From the NCBI GenBank assembly GCA_036320915.1, contig JAXBDG010000002.1, positions 3,500,001 to 3,564,000 of the forward strand: a stretch of DNA of 64,000 bases, written 5' to 3'. This stretch comes from Linnemannia elongata (Eukaryota > Mortierellomycota > Mortierellomycetes > Mortierellales > Mortierellaceae). The stretch's first letter is position 1. Every line of letters starts with the position of its first letter. The notes beneath the pieces are model-generated. The model had not been told where the DNA came from. It ran no database searches and was given only the letters and a program-made list of their open reading frames with translations. Shown here one piece after another: positions 45,722-58,931 of the stretch. Position numbers and translations under genes: made by a program.

Positions 45722-46719
45722 CTATTATACACATGGTTTTTTAAGATAAGATATAGAGAGTACAAAATAAGACGAAGTTATTAAGACCGCAACTCTTATC
45801 GAAAAAATTGTGTGTATGCCCGCTTCGGAACCGCCCTCTCCAAGTTTTGTGAATGTTCTTTGTCGGTATGTTGATAAAGGACGATAAAAAAAAGAGGAAA
45901 GGGTGGGTCCTTTGGATCCTGTGTAGGTGAAGGTGTAGAGCACTTGGAGCGTCCTGCGAAGAATTGGGTCGCGACGTGTCCTGCTTCCCGCTCTTAGAGA
46001 CAACGACAACTCCGTTTGAAGAGGCGATCCCGTTCCCGTCCAACTCTACCCCAGAAACCGCCATCCATTAAAACAGTCAACGAAAACACGACAAGGGTAC
46101 GCCCTCCCCCTCAGCTTAGGCCAAAGAAAAAAACGTACTCGGCCAGTCTTCGAACGACTCCTTTTCTGACGGACAGTTCCAGAGATGTCGTTGTTATAAG
46201 ACGTATCTGGCAACAGCAGCGAAGGTGATCTCGGTGCTTTGGGTGAGGACGGGTGGTGAATCAGAGTTTGACCATGATTTTTTGCTGATGGCCTGGTTCA
46301 GAGGTGTGATGGTGATGTCGATATCGGGTGCCCAAAATATTAGCAAAAGTTGGGATTCCTGCAGAACCGGTTGCGTGCACCAGACGGGTAGACGATGGTG
46401 CTGGCGATGGTTGTCGATGGAGTCGATAGATGAATGGATGGGTGTGTCAATCGATCGATGAATGGATCGCATCGATATGGTTCGTCAATGTACCATAGTG
46501 AAAAAGTCTCGATTAAGCGAAAGAAGGATCCCTGTCTCGCACGTTGCTCAAAATTAATCATCTCTCCTGTTCGGACACAAGCCACTGGAAATGATCCAGC
46601 TCAGATCTACTACGCCCAAGGGAAAGGAAGAAAAAATGGCGGCAAGACGTCCTGTTTGCACGGAGATTATATAGTGTCAATCGTAACATTTATATAGAAA
46701 ATAGGCATCATAAATATAA
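45722..46719. other. 5' intron/leader of RPL11 and 3' flank of the next gene
   Basis: It contains the first intron of RPL11 and its still unplaced ATG exon. A minus-strand segment near 46185-46130 (SGTVRQKRSRSKTGRVRF in one frame) reads protein-like but fits no model. Confidence 0.45.
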
Positions 46720-47580
46720 CTAGAAGAACCAAGCGAAAGCTCCAAGGGTAGCTCCGGCAACACTGGCGGTCAACTTGCGGGCATCACTTTTGGCGACAGG
46801 AGTTTCAGCCGTCTTCGGGTCAGCCTTGGTGCTGTCGGCAGAAACATTCTCTGCCAAAAGTGCACCCTTGGGCTCAGCAGGGGGAGAGGCAGAAGGCGGG
46901 AGGTGAACAACATCTGCGGGGGAGGCTGTATTGATATCCAGCACAGAGGCGACAGGCTGAGCATTGCTGTTGCCGACAGTAGTGCCACTGACGGACATCT
47001 TTTCCTTCTCTGCAACTCCTCCTTCAAGGATGCTCTCGACCGTGATACCCGACTTCAATTCATCGAGCGATACATGGGATCCTTGATCAGCAAGCTGTTT
47101 GGCCAAGTCCTTCAACGAGCCTTGCCCGAGTTCCTTATAGGAAATGACGCGAGGCAGGTCTTGTTGATCCAATATGCTATCGTAAGAAGTTGAGTATGAA
47201 AAAAAAACTACATGTCAGGGGTATTCTCGCGCGTGAGGGGTTTGTATCAAAGACGACTTCAAAAAGATATGTAATGTGCGTACACGACACCGCAAGTGCC
47301 TTTGAGCTCGTTGCATCCAAACGAGTAGCTGCAGTGTAGTGTCGATCGACCACAGAATCCACTATATATGAATGACAAAAAAAAGATGTTAATTTGGGTT
47401 AGCGATCGTGTGGTGCCTGAACTGCAGGGGAAAAAAAATAAATAAGCCATGAACGTACTGGCTTGAGCAGCAGTATCCTTCGTCACAGGACAGGGTACCG
47501 GTGCACACTTCAGCAGTGTCCTCGCGAGCCAGGACGACAGTGCAAACCATAGCCAGCAGTGCAAGGGATTGATAACGCAT
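46720..47580 (-). CDS. Secreted chitin-binding (hevein-like) protein, probably GPI-anchored
   Basis: Exons 47580-47459, 47361-47284 and 47176-46720 sum to 657 nt, 218 residues. A signal peptide (MRYQSLALLAMVCTVVLA) leads into a Cys-rich domain split by the first intron: CTGTLSCDEGYCCSS, then GFCGRSTLHC, FGCNELKGTCG. The CC-(x)-GxCG core matches the type 1 chitin-binding (hevein) pattern. The rest is a Ser/Thr/Pro/Ala-rich stalk ending in a short hydrophobic tail (TASVAGATLGAFAWFF), typical of a GPI-anchor signal. Expected location is the plasma membrane or cell wall. The second intron donor (GT|GTACGC) was chosen as the only one that keeps frame. A CATAAAAAG element lies about 100 bases upstream. 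Confidence 0.82.
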
Positions 47581-48736
47581 CTTGTGTAGTGATCAAAGGT
47601 TAAGGAATGAGAAGAGGGGTTGGAGTAAAGTGTACGGGAGGAGGAAGAATACAAGAATAAAGGGATGGAGTGTCCAGCTTTTTATGTGGATGTGAACCAG
47701 AGTGTCCGTATCCGTTTTTTTGTCATCGGCAGTGATTATTCACAATGATTCTCAAGTTCTGATGGTCTCTGAAGCAGTGCGCTTGAGTGAGTTGAATCGT
47801 TTGTATGGAAAAGGAGTTTGCCATGTTGCTTTCGAGGATAACCTGTCGTTTGATTCCGGTTCTTGAAAATGGACACGGAGGAAATGGAAGGGGACGAGGA
47901 AAAAGAAAGAGGAAAGAGAAACTCTCTAACCTGTCGACCCGGCTCCCATTTGTTGATAGCGAGTGTAGTTTTTTTTTTCTTCATATTGTTTTGATGTCCA
48001 TTGCGCCTGGTTTCGATTGCTTGGCAGCGAAGTCGTTTTTACTTCACTAATTGCTTGAGGAGTTGTTATGATGCTGAATCGATCGTATTGTTGTATTGGA
48101 GCGCCAGACAAGTTAGAATTGTGTGGTGGAGGAAGGTTAAAACTTATCGAAAGACGTCTTTCTTGTATCCTGTCTATTCCAATGACCAGCCTGGATACCC
48201 TTCTATCGAACCAATGGCCTGTTTTGCCACGTAGGATGAGCAAAAATGAATAGTAGCCAGACAGGTAGGTCCGAGCTCAATCAAAGGTATATTGAGAACG
48301 GGAGAAAAAGGTATTTTTGTCGACGGTGATATCAAGAGAGGGCTGTTGTGTGCCAATGTGTATGTATTGCTTTGCAGCTGGTTCATTGCCAAGAGCTTGT
48401 TTGATCTCAGCCAAGAGTCGAACGACGAAGGGTCTGAACTCAATGTATAGATTTTCCCTTTCTTTGAACTGTAAGGGACACAAGTGTTGGAAGATAGACA
48501 GAGATGAGCAGCAGCATCAGATGCCAGTCTGTTGTTGTACGTGGCAAGGGGTCGTGCCTGCTCCCATCATTCTCCCCCCCTGTCTGACTTCCCACTCGTG
48601 CAGAGGTACAAAAAAAAATAAAAAGAGGCCCACGCTCCGACTTCTTTTCTCCTCTTCCTTCTTCTCTACTCACATACCCATCACCGTCAACCACCAACCA
48701 TAGACAACTACAGACGAATATACATATCGAACAATA
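47581..48736. other. Divergent promoter region
   Basis: Between the chitin-binding gene (minus) and PRA1 (plus). No domain is seen in any open frame. AATAAAAAGAGG near 48617 could act as a TATA element for PRA1, with a CT-rich leader after it. Confidence 0.5.
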
Positions 48737-49773
48737 ATGGCCGCTCCAGCTTACACCCCCGTTGCCACCAACCCCTTCACAGGCGGATTCCCCTCATCCG
48801 ACGAGGCCTCTGCCGCCGCCTCATCCGCCGCCAACTTTGGTCTCGGATACCTCCAGAAGCTGCGTGAGGAGCGTCTCTCATCCCTCAGACCCGCTGGAGA
48901 GTTCTTTGACCGGAATCGTTTCTCCCTGCCTTCTGGATTCGCCAGTACGTCTTCTACTTGTTCCTCTTTCGTTTCCTAACAAGAGCGAAGGCGAAGTGAG
49001 ATGGCGGAGCAAGATGACCTCAGGACGAACCTGCTAGTGCTGTAAAACTAACGCCTTTTTCTCATCGTGCCTCAACTAGATGTCACCTCAAGATTCAACT
49101 ACAACCTCAACTACTTCCAGGGCAACTACCTCCTGATGTTCCTCGCCATCACCGCCTACAGCTTGTACGTTTACTGAACACATACAGAACAAACATACGC
49201 ACACAATACACTGGAAAATAACTCAAGGATGCAAAAGCTGAACTGATGTGCACACAACCACAACAACATGCACTAACAAACAAACCACTTCCTCCCTCCT
49301 CTGTTGTCCTGTTCCTATTCGACCAAAATCACTCTTTCTTTGTCACACACACAACATACACAGGATCACAAATCTCTTGTTGATGTTCAGCGTGGCCTTT
49401 GTGATCGGAGGCATGTACTTTATCAACAGGATCCCCCCAGAGGGTGTCAGGATCGGATCTAACACATACCAGACCGGTCAATTGAAGACCGTCCTCATCG
49501 GTATCTCTGTCGTCCTCTTCTTCTTCAGCTCCACCATCGGCACCGTCTTCTGGGTCGTCGGTATGTCATCGCACTTTATCATTTTTATTTATATCATTTT
49601 GTTTTGCCACAACGTTTGTCTTATTTGCCCTCCGCCCACCCTGCCACAATTACTCACACTTTTGCTCTTCGTTCGTCCTTTGATCTCATGTAGGTGCCAG
49701 CGCTGTCACGATCCTCGGACACGCTGCAGTGATGCAGGAGGGTGTCGAGGGCGAATTCGCTTCTGTCGTCTAA
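48737..49773 (+). CDS. PRA1/Yip3 family Rab acceptor
   Basis: Exons 48737-48944, 49080-49164, 49364-49560 and 49694-49773 sum to 570 nt, 189 residues, the usual PRA1 length. The family core LRPAGEFFDRNRFSLPSGFA, then SRFNYNLNYFQGNYLLM, is clear. It is followed by two hydrophobic hairpins (residues about 87-120 and 145-172). The first 40 residues are Ala/Ser-rich and cytosolic. PRA1/Yip3 proteins sit in ER and Golgi membranes, bind prenylated Rab GTPases and release them from GDI. The start ATAATGGCC has good context. Its 3' end faces that of the Rab GAP gene, 385 bases away. Confidence 0.93.
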
Positions 49774-50158
49774 AGGAAGAAGTGCTCTTTCTCAGTTCAC
49801 TTATAATATCACCCACCCTGTGTAATAAATCCCCCCACTCATTCATCTTTTCTTATTTTTCAAGGGTTCTGGTTGGGTCCAGGGTACTGGGGTCCGGGCT
49901 TTCGTGTTTCAAAATATGTCGTTATCATTAGATAGTAGTCAGAGGTTACTACATTACGTTGTTCTAATTTTGTTCCGCGTTTCGAGTTGTGTGCAACATA
50001 GACTCCCCTTTAACGAAGCCCCGAGTTGGCTAACCACTCCCTACAACACGACAAAACATGTAAAAGAAGTAAAAGAAGTGAAGGTTAAAGACTTTGGGGT
50101 ATGAAGCAAAAGCTGGCAGTACAGCAAACTCAACAATCCCTGATCAAGCATCTGTAGG
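49774..50158. other. Convergent 3' flanks
   Basis: 3' ends of PRA1 and the Rab GAP gene. AATAAATC near 49823 is a possible polyadenylation signal for PRA1. No gene seen. Confidence 0.5.
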
Positions 50159-52032
50159 TTACCTGAACATGGCAGAGTTCAAGAGAAGGAGCGCGGCAGT
50201 GCCCATAGAAGCAGCTGAGAAGGCTAACATGGCCGCCATGTTGCGACGGTAAAGCTGTAGTGAGTTCTTGGGGTATTTTGACAATGCTGAGGCATCCTTT
50301 TCCTTTTTGATCCTGGGTTTGCTCAGCAGTTCGTCGATTGGAGTGAAATCAATGGGCGTGGATGCTATCTTTTCGTCCGCGCTATCGTAGAGGTGCATCC
50401 CCGGCCGACTGAACGTATTGACACAGGAACTAGTACAAACACAAGGGTTTCCAGCAGCAGGGTGAGTTGCCTGTTAGGGAGAAACTTAGTGAAATTGAAA
50501 AATAGCCCAAAGATAGCTGTAAAAGTCCTTACTTTTCATCTAACCAATTTTCGGAGCGCTTCTGGAGCGCTTCTGGTGGGTACGTCGTGTAGAGTTGGTG
50601 GGCGTGCGAGATGATCAACTCCAGATCGACGCTCTTGGGGAACTTGGTCAAAAACGTATGGACCATTGCGTTGTCGCATTCGACCTCCAGCAATTCTTCC
50701 CGCCGTGACATGACAACCTATATCATGATTATAGCCGTCCGAGTAATTAGTAAAGTTGCCATCACATATCCAGAACGGACATTCTGCAGATCGACAACAA
50801 CGATGATCTCCAGTAGTTCTTACAGCGGCGGCCATGTAGACGGACATGAGAGGGTTGAAGCAGATCAAAAAGTCGTAAAGTCGAGCAATCTTGTTGAAGT
50901 CCTGAAGGTCGTGAGCGCACCATGTGATAACCCAGCTCAGCGGGAAGAACGGGAGCGTTTCCGATCTATGTTGATTTTCAGCAAGAGAGATGTAAGCGAA
51001 TGTGCTTTTAGATCTATACAGTCCATCTTGCCTTTTCAGCTCGCTCGTACTCCTGGTGTGGTTATTACCTGTCCAGGAACTCTTGGACCTCTGGGTCCTC
51101 CAGCTTCAAGAGAGCTGTCATCAGGGAGAGCTGCTCCAGCACTGGCTCAAGATTATCCAGCATGCAGTCCCTGAAAAAGAACATCGCCAAGGTCTCCGCC
51201 GCCAACGTTGCGGCCTCCTTGCCCAGGACCACAATCAGGCATGTACAGACATCGTGGAATCCCTATGACCGACATTGACAACGACAACACGACCTAAGTA
51301 TCAAAGCACTTGCATTTGCTTCTGCATGACATGAAATGTTGGCCTATGTACCTGGTAGTAGGAGAGTTTTGGGTGTCGCTGCAAGACATCTAGGATCACA
51401 TGCAAAAGCTCGTCCTGTTTCTGCTTCTTGTAGGCTTGTTGACTCTCTATTCCATGTTTAAAAGTAGACAAGAGATTATTATGAGTCCTCTACGCCTTCT
51501 CCTGTTTTCTTTTGCTCTTTTTTTCTCTCCCGAATATGAGGCTCGTTCTCCTGAATATGAGGCTCGTCTTACTTGTCTCGCTGCTGAGATGAGTAAAGGA
51601 TCGGATCACGTCCAGACGGACTTGGCTGTCGTCTTTGTGTGGTACTGATGTATCAACAGCGGCTTGTCGTCTTGGGACATGTGTGCGCAACAACAGCGGC
51701 CTATTCATAAAGATGATCCAGCAAATGTTACTTTACATGGTGCCATTCAAAAGCAACGAAACAAACACGCGATGAGATTATGGAACATATGTGTACCATG
51801 CTCGGCGACGGATGCCGTCTGTTACAAAGCCGGGCCCGGTGACGGAAAGTTTACGAAGTTCATCAATGTTTCCTGTCACAATGGCCTCGTCCAATCTGCG
51901 AACACGTTTCTCTTTATCAAGAGAGTCCTTGGTCTTGGGCCGTCGGTTTCGAAGCGATCCTCCTCCGGACGAGGAGTAGCTGGAGGACCTGGGACTATGG
52001 AAGCCTGCGTGAAGCTGTCTAGCGCGCGTCAT
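50159..52032 (-). CDS. TBC1D20/Gyp8-type Rab GTPase-activating protein
   Basis: Seven exons (52032-51797, 51700-51573, 51446-51352, 51262-51069, 50965-50824, 50717-50533, 50408-50159) sum to 1,230 nt, 409 residues (human TBC1D20 is about 400). The TBC domain runs from GPGFVTDGIRRRAW through the arginine-finger motif VRLDVIRSF and the glutamine-finger motif SYYQGFHDV, then FPLSWVITWCAHDL and ARLYDFLICFNPLMSVYMAA, and ends YTTYPPEALQKR. A single membrane span near the C-terminus (AAMLAFSAASMGTAALLLLN) anchors it to the ER, as in TBC1D20 and Gyp8, which act on Rab1/Ypt1. Both catalytic fingers are present. The frame is open upstream of the chosen Met, but that part is a low-quality leader. It is divergent from clathrin heavy chain. 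Confidence 0.92.
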
Positions 52033-52851
52033 GACCAGGATAACGGCGACGACGGCAAGGAGTGTTCGTGGTTTGAGAGAAGGAATGGTGACTGAAGTTG
52101 CTGTCGTATTGTGTGTGTTTTGCAATGAAAGGAATGAATGAATGAATGAATGAAAAGAAGGGAGATGCAAGGCGTATGAGAGTGAAGTAAGTAAAAGATA
52201 GAAAAAAGAAGCATGAGCCTTTTCTTGAGCCCTGACATCACGTGTAGGATGGCCGTTGCACGTTGGCCATGCCACGTACAAAATGTCCACAGTGCGAGCA
52301 TCTGCAACCTTCAAAGTGTGAATGCGTGTGTTCCAATCTGCTCGCGACACTACCCCCGCCGATAATTTCGATAAGGCTCCCCCTGCACAGTTGTTTTGGT
52401 CCCTTTTTCCTTCTTGTTCTTCTTTCTTCCCTCCACTTCTCCCCTCACTCACTCACCCACTCTCTCACACTACCCTCGACTCCAACACTCTTTCTCTACA
52501 ACTACTCATAACCATCGCCACCCATCAACCACAATACAACTACCTTCCACTTCCGCCCACACTTACATCAACGTCTTACAAAAGGAAACACACTTGTCTG
52601 TCTGTCTGTCTGAGGGTCACTCTCCGTCTTGGTATTTCATCACACACCCACCTCCCATCTTATTTCCTTACTCACACCACACCCTTCTCGGTATGATATC
52701 CCATACAACCCTTATTGTTATTTATGTTCCTATTGTTAGTTGCATCGCTTGTTCGTCCTTTTGTTTCTTTCGCTTGGCACAACCTGTCCTTACTACGTAA
52801 TAACCTGGCTTTGGCTACCTTGTTCTATGAATAGAATAAAACACATACATA
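52033..52851. other. Divergent promoter shared by the Rab GAP and clathrin genes
   Basis: About 820 bases between two divergent starts. It holds a GAAT repeat close to the GAP start and a CT-rich leader (52390-52700) with CTGTCTGTCTGT near 52598 on the clathrin side. Confidence 0.6.
52132..52154. repeat. (GAAT)n microsatellite
   Basis: Five to six perfect GAAT units in the upstream leader of the Rab GAP gene. Confidence 0.85.
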
Positions 52852-55800
52852 ATGGCGGAACCCCTGCCCATTCGCTTCCAGGAACACTGCCAGGTACAAA
52901 ACCACAACTGTCGCAATGTCGCGTGAGGAGAAGCGGATGCAGTTGCACACATTAGTTATTCTTTTTGCGGCCTGCGTGTGTGCCTGCAGCAGAAAGTAGG
53001 AGAAGGACCTTCTACAACGACACTTCAAGGACGACAGCTTCTTTTTCTCTAACGAACCACTCTCTATTCTATTCTTTCGACTTTGTGCTTTTATTTTGAC
53101 TCTCCGTCGGACACGTAATGATATAATGATAGCTCCAAAACTTGGGCGTCAACGCAGCAAGTATCGGCTTCAACACTCTCACGCTGGAATCAGACCGCTT
53201 CATCTGTGTCCGGGATACGACGGGCGAACAGAACCTGGTCGTGATTATCGACCTCACCGACCCCACTAATGTGATCCGTAGACCCATCACAGCCGACTCG
53301 GCTATCATGCACCCCGCCAGCAAAGTCATTGCCCTCAAAGGTACTAATTGCCTTTTTTTTTTTTTTTTTGTGTTGTTTTTGAGCTTAACGTATTCAAACA
53401 AAGCCGTACGAACTGATATTTACAATATGTGTTACGTCTTTCCCATCCCTTGCGACCCATCTATAACTGCCATCAGCCGGACGACAGCTGCAGATTTTCA
53501 ACTTGGAGATGAAGACCAAAGTAAAGTCACACCTGATGCACGACGACGTTGAGTTCTGGAAATGGATCTCTCTCAAATCGCTTGCCCTTGTCACCGGCAC
53601 CGCCGTCTACCACTGGTCCATGGAGGGCGACTCCCAACCCATCAAGGTCTTTGACCGCCACCCCAGTATGAGTGGAACCCAGATTATCAACTACCGCATC
53701 AACTCGGACGAAAAGTGGATGGTCCTCGTCGGAATTTCGTCCAGGGTGAGTCTCAGTCGATTATGACGCACAGGATGTGGAGTAGCAGGCTCTCAATACA
53801 AAGGACCAGGACTAACAAGACTTGTCACTTTTCATCTTTTAGGAGGGACGCGTTGCTGGCTCAATGCAGCTTTATTCCAAAGAGCGTGGTGTCAGCCAGC
53901 CTATCGAGGGTCACGCTGCTGCTTTTGCTGAGCTTACGTTGGATGGTGGCAACTCTCCTACAAAGCTGTTTGCCTTTGCCGTTCGTACCGCAGTTGGAGC
54001 CAAGGTAAAATGACCACAGGCTTTTTCGTGGGCGTCATATTTGCCGATACGAAAAACATATATTTTCTGGATAGGCATTGACAACGAACCATTTACACCG
54101 AATACTTTGTAGCTGCACGTTGTTGAGGTTGATCACAAGGATGGCAACCCAGTATACGCAAAGAAGGCCGTCGACGTCTTCTTCCCTCCAGAGGCCAGCG
54201 GTGACTTCCCTGTCGCCATGCAGATCAGTCAAAAGTACGGCATCATCTTCTTGGTCACCAAGTTTGGATTCATCCACCTCTACGACCTTGAGACGGGAAC
54301 CTGCATCTACATGAACCGTATCAGCGGCGAGACAATCTTTGTGACAGCAGAGCATGAAGCAACAAGTGGAGTCATTGGTGTCAACCGCAAGGGTCAGGTC
54401 CTCTCCGTCAGTGTTGATGAGACCAACCTTGTTCCTTACATTGTCAACACTCTTCGCAACTCTGAGTTGGCCCTTAAGGTCGCCTCCCGTGGTGGTTTAC
54501 CCGGCGCTGATGACCTCTACGTTCAGCGTTTCCAGCAGCTCTTCCAGTCTGGAGATTTCAGCCAGGCCGCCAAAATCGCTGCCACCTCACCAAGGGTAAG
54601 CTCATCTCACAAGCTCGCACGACAATGCCAGGGATTATTTGCTTGATTCTAATGTTATGATTTGATTTTGGCAAACAGGGAATCCTCCGCACACCTCAGA
54701 CTATTGAGCGCTTCAAGGCGATCCCCACACAGGCTGGCCAGGTCCCTCCAATTCTGCAGTACTTTGTGACTTTGTTGGAGAAGGGAGAGTTGAACAAGTA
54801 CGAATCTCTTGAGCTTGCCAAGCCCGTTCTCGCACAGGGCCGCAAGCAGCTTTTGGAGAAGTGGCTCAAGGAGGACAAGCTGGAGTGCAGCGAGGAGTTG
54901 GGTGATATCGTCAAGCAGCACGACTTGAACCTCGCTCTTTCCGTGTACCTTCGTGCTAATGTCCCCAACAAGGTCATTGCTTGCTTTGCCGAGACAAAGC
55001 AGTATCCCAAGATCATCTTGTACGCCAACAAGGTCGGCTATACCCCTGATTACGCCATGCTCCTTCAGCACATCATGCGCATGGATCCCGACAATGGCGC
55101 CGAGTTTGCTACTCTTCTCGCCAACAACGAAGGCGGACCCTTGGTCGACTTGGAGAAGGTATGATTTCACGGAGAATGTTGGCTCCTGGTGCGAACTGAT
55201 GTTTCAAGATATGATGACCTGATGAACAATTTTATTCACAACATTCAAATCTTTACCCGTTCAAACATTAGGTCGTTGATGTGTTCATGTCGCAGAACAT
55301 GATCCAGCAAGCTACCGCGTTCTTGTTGGAGGCTCTCAAGGATAACTTGCCCCAGCACGCTCACCTCCAGACCCGTTTGCTCGAGATGAACCTCATGCAC
55401 GCCCCTCAGGTTGCTGATGCGATCTTAGGCAACGAGATGTTCACCCACTACGACCGTGCTTCGATCGCCAGCATGTGCGAGAAGGCTGGTCTCTACCAGA
55501 GAGCTTTGGAGCACTACACCGAGAACGCTGACATTAAGCGCGTCTTGGTTCACACTCACCTTTTGCAGCCAGACTGGGTCATTGCCTACTTTGGTCGTCT
55601 CTCTGTCGAGCAGTCGCTGGAGTGCTTGCGTGAAATGTTGAGCTCTAACATGCGCCAGAACTTGCAGATCGTTGTCCAGGTCGCCACAAAGTACTCTGAT
55701 CAGTTGGGCGCCTCCAATTTGATCGAGCTTTTCGAATCCTTCAACACCTTTGAGGGTCTTTACCACTACTTGGGCTCTATCGTCAACCTGAGCCAGGATC

Positions 55801-58661
55801 CCGAGGTCATCTACAAGTACATTGAGGCTGCCTGCAAGACTGGTCAGATCAAAGAGGTCGAGCGCATCTGTCGCGAGTCCAACTACTACAACCCCGAGAA
55901 GGTCAAGAATTTCCTCAAGGACGCCAAGTTGACCGACCAGCTTCCTTTGATCATTGTCTGCGACCGCTTCGACTTTGTCCACGACCTGGTCCTCTACTTG
56001 TACCAGAACAACTTGTCAAAGTACATTGAGACCTATGTCCAGAAGGTCAATCCCTCCAGAACCCCTGCCGTCATCGGTGCGCTGTTGGACGTTGGTTGTG
56101 ACGAGTCTGTTATCAAGAGCTTGTTGATGACCGTTCGTGGTGATATGCCCGTTGGAGAGTTGGTGGACCAGACCGAGAAGCGCAACCGCTTGAAGCTCCT
56201 CCTACCCTGGTTGGAGGTCAAAGTCAACGAGAGCAGCCAGGACCCCGAGGTCTATAACGCCATTGCCAAGATTTACATCGACAGCAACAACAACCCTGAG
56301 CCTTTCCTCAGGAACAACGCCTTTTACGACTCCAGGACCATTGGAAAGTACTGCGAGAAGCGCGACCCCTACCTTGCCTTTATTGCCTACGAGCGTGGAC
56401 AGTGCGATGTCGAATTGGTCGAAATCACCAACAACAACTCGATGTTCAAGCACCAGGCCCGCTACCTAGTCAAGCGTCGCGATGCCAACCTGTGGGCTCA
56501 TGTCTTGAGCAACGACAACCCTAGCCGCCGCGCATTGATTGATCAGATCGTGTCAACGGCTCTTCCCGAGACCCAGGACCCCGAGGATGTCTCGATCACC
56601 GTCAAGGCTTTCATGGCTGCCTACCTTCCCAACGAGTTGATTGAGCTACTTGAGAAGATCATCCTCGAGGCCTCTGCCTTTAGCGATAACCGCAACCTTC
56701 AGAACCTTTTGATCTTGACCGCCATCCAAGCTGACAAGTCCAAGGTCATGGACTACATCAACCGTCTGGACAACTTTGATGCCCCCGATATCGCCGATCA
56801 CGCCATCCGCAACGGATTGTTCGAGGAGGCCTTTGTCATCTACCAGCGCCACGATGTACATGCCAGCGCCATCAACGTGCTCATTGAGCACATTGGCAGT
56901 ATCGACCGCGCCTACGAGTACGCTGAGAAAACCGACACCCCCGAGGTCTGGAGCCGTCTCGGTAAGGCTCAGTTGGATGGCATGCGTATCAAGGAGGCCA
57001 TCGACTCGTACATCCGTGCCAACGACCCCAGCAACCATGTCGAGGTTGTTTCGCTCGCCTCGCGTGCTGACAAGTACGAGGATTTGGTCCGTTATTTGCA
57101 GATGGCTCGTAAGATCTCGCGTGAGCCTTTGATAGAGTCTGAGCTGCTGTTTGCTTATGCCAAAACTGACCGCTTGGTCGACATGGAGGAGATTCTCAAC
57201 GGCTCCCCCAATGCTGCCCAGGTCCAAGTTATCGGAGACCGCTGTTTCGAGGAGAAGATGTACGCCCCCGCCAAGCTCCTCTACTCGAGCATTTCAAACT
57301 GGGCCCGCCTTTCGACCACTTTGGTTCACTTAGGCGAATACCAGGCTGCTGTTGACGGTGCCCGCAAGGCCAATAGCACCAAGGTCTGGAAGGATGTTCA
57401 TGCGGCGTGTATTGAGCGCAAGGAGTTCCGTCTGGCCCAGGTCTGTGGACTGTCGTTGGTTGTCCATCCCGAGGAGTTGGAGGAGTTGATGCGGTTGTAC
57501 ATCAGCCAGGGCTACTTTGAGGAGTTGATGGCGCTGTTGGAGTCTGGTCTGGGTCTGGAGCGTGCTCATATGGGCATGTTCACCGAGTTGGCGATCTTGT
57601 ATGCACGTTACCGTCCCGAGCGGATGATGGAGCACCTCAAGATTTTCTGGTCTCGCATCAACATCCCCAAGGTCATCTCTGCTTGCGAGGAGGCACATTT
57701 GTGGACGGAGCTGGTATTCTTGTATGTCCACTACGATGAGTACGACAACGCGGCGATTACGATGATGAAGCGGTCACCCGATGCTTGGGAGCACAGTGCG
57801 TTCAAGGATGTGGTGGTCAAGGTGTCGAACCTCGAGATCTACTACAAGGCCCTCCGCTTCTACTTGGATGAGCAGCCAATGTTGTTGAATGACTTGTTGG
57901 CGGTTCTTGTTCCCAGGATCGACCACAACCGCGTGATCCAGATGTTCCAAAAGTCGGACAACATGCCGCTGATTAAGAACTACCTGGTCTCTGTCCAGAG
58001 CGTCAACAACTTGGCGGTCAACACGGCGTATCACGATCTGTTGATTGAGGAGGAGGATTACGTCCGCCTGCGCAAGTCGATCGATACGAACACCAACTTT
58101 GACAATCTGGCGTTGGCAGGACGATTGGAGTCGCACGAGCTGTTGGAGTTCCGTCGGATTGCTGCACACCTGTACAAGCGTAACAAGAAATGGAGACAGT
58201 CGATGACGCTCTCGAAGCAGGACCGCCTCTACAAGGACGCCATGGACACTGCAGCCGAATCGAGGGATACGTCTGTCGCCGAGGAATTGCTGCAGTACTT
58301 TGTCGAGTCTGGTCACAAGGAGTGCTTTGCGGCTTGTCTGTATATCTGCTACGACTTGGTCCGGCCCGACAGGGTGATGGAGCTCGCATGGAGACACCAG
58401 TTGACGGACTTTTCGATGCCCTACATGGTTCAGTTCACGCGGGAGTATGTTGAAAAAGTCGACAAGCTGAACAAGGCCCATGAGGAGCGCGAGGCCAAGG
58501 AGACCAAAGAGCGGTCAGGAGAGACCCCCATCTTGGGACCAGGTGGATTAGGCAACAGCAGGATGATCACAGCCGGCCCTGGTGTGGGTATGATCCCACC
58601 CCAGCAGACTGGCATGGGAGGCATGGCCATGGGATACGGCCAGAGCGGATACGGATTTTAA
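52852..58661 (+). CDS. CHC1: Clathrin heavy chain
   Basis: Seven exons (52852-52893, 53133-53340, 53477-53745, 53843-54004, 54113-54595, 54679-55158, 55272-58661) sum to 5,034 nt, 1,677 residues, almost exactly the family length. The start [14 protein letters not shown] matches the conserved N-terminus. The beta-propeller terminal domain is about residues 1-330 ([52 protein letters not shown]). It is followed by the linker and a long alpha-solenoid of CHC repeats forming the leg ([32 protein letters not shown]) and the trimerisation region near 1,560-1,620. The Gly/Met/Gln-rich tail ends QSGYGF. Clathrin coats endocytic and TGN/endosomal vesicles. Six introns lie in the first half, and a 3.4-kb exon encodes the rest. 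No truncation or frameshift seen. Confidence 0.98.
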
Positions 58662-58931
58662 ACGAGCGCTGGTTAGCAGTTTCGACTTCGTGAAAAAAAA
58701 ATGCTCGAGTAATCGAGGACTTTGTGTACAATATTGCGTTTTATTAGCGTTGCTTTTTGAGTAACTTCTGTGTTTTACTTTTGTGGGATATGTGTGCGTT
58801 TGGAACAAAACTTGGAAGATGGACTTGGGACGTTAAAAAAGGTATGATTGAGTGAAGGCATTATTAGGTGTTTCGTTTTTGAGAGTGAATGGAATGGGTA
58901 GAGACAAAAATATGAAAATAAGTAAGAAGAA

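Noticed and set aside
51530..51572. Tandem 20-bp duplication (GAATATGAGGCTCGT units)
   Set aside because: Lies within a Rab GAP intron, has only two copies and no sign of function.
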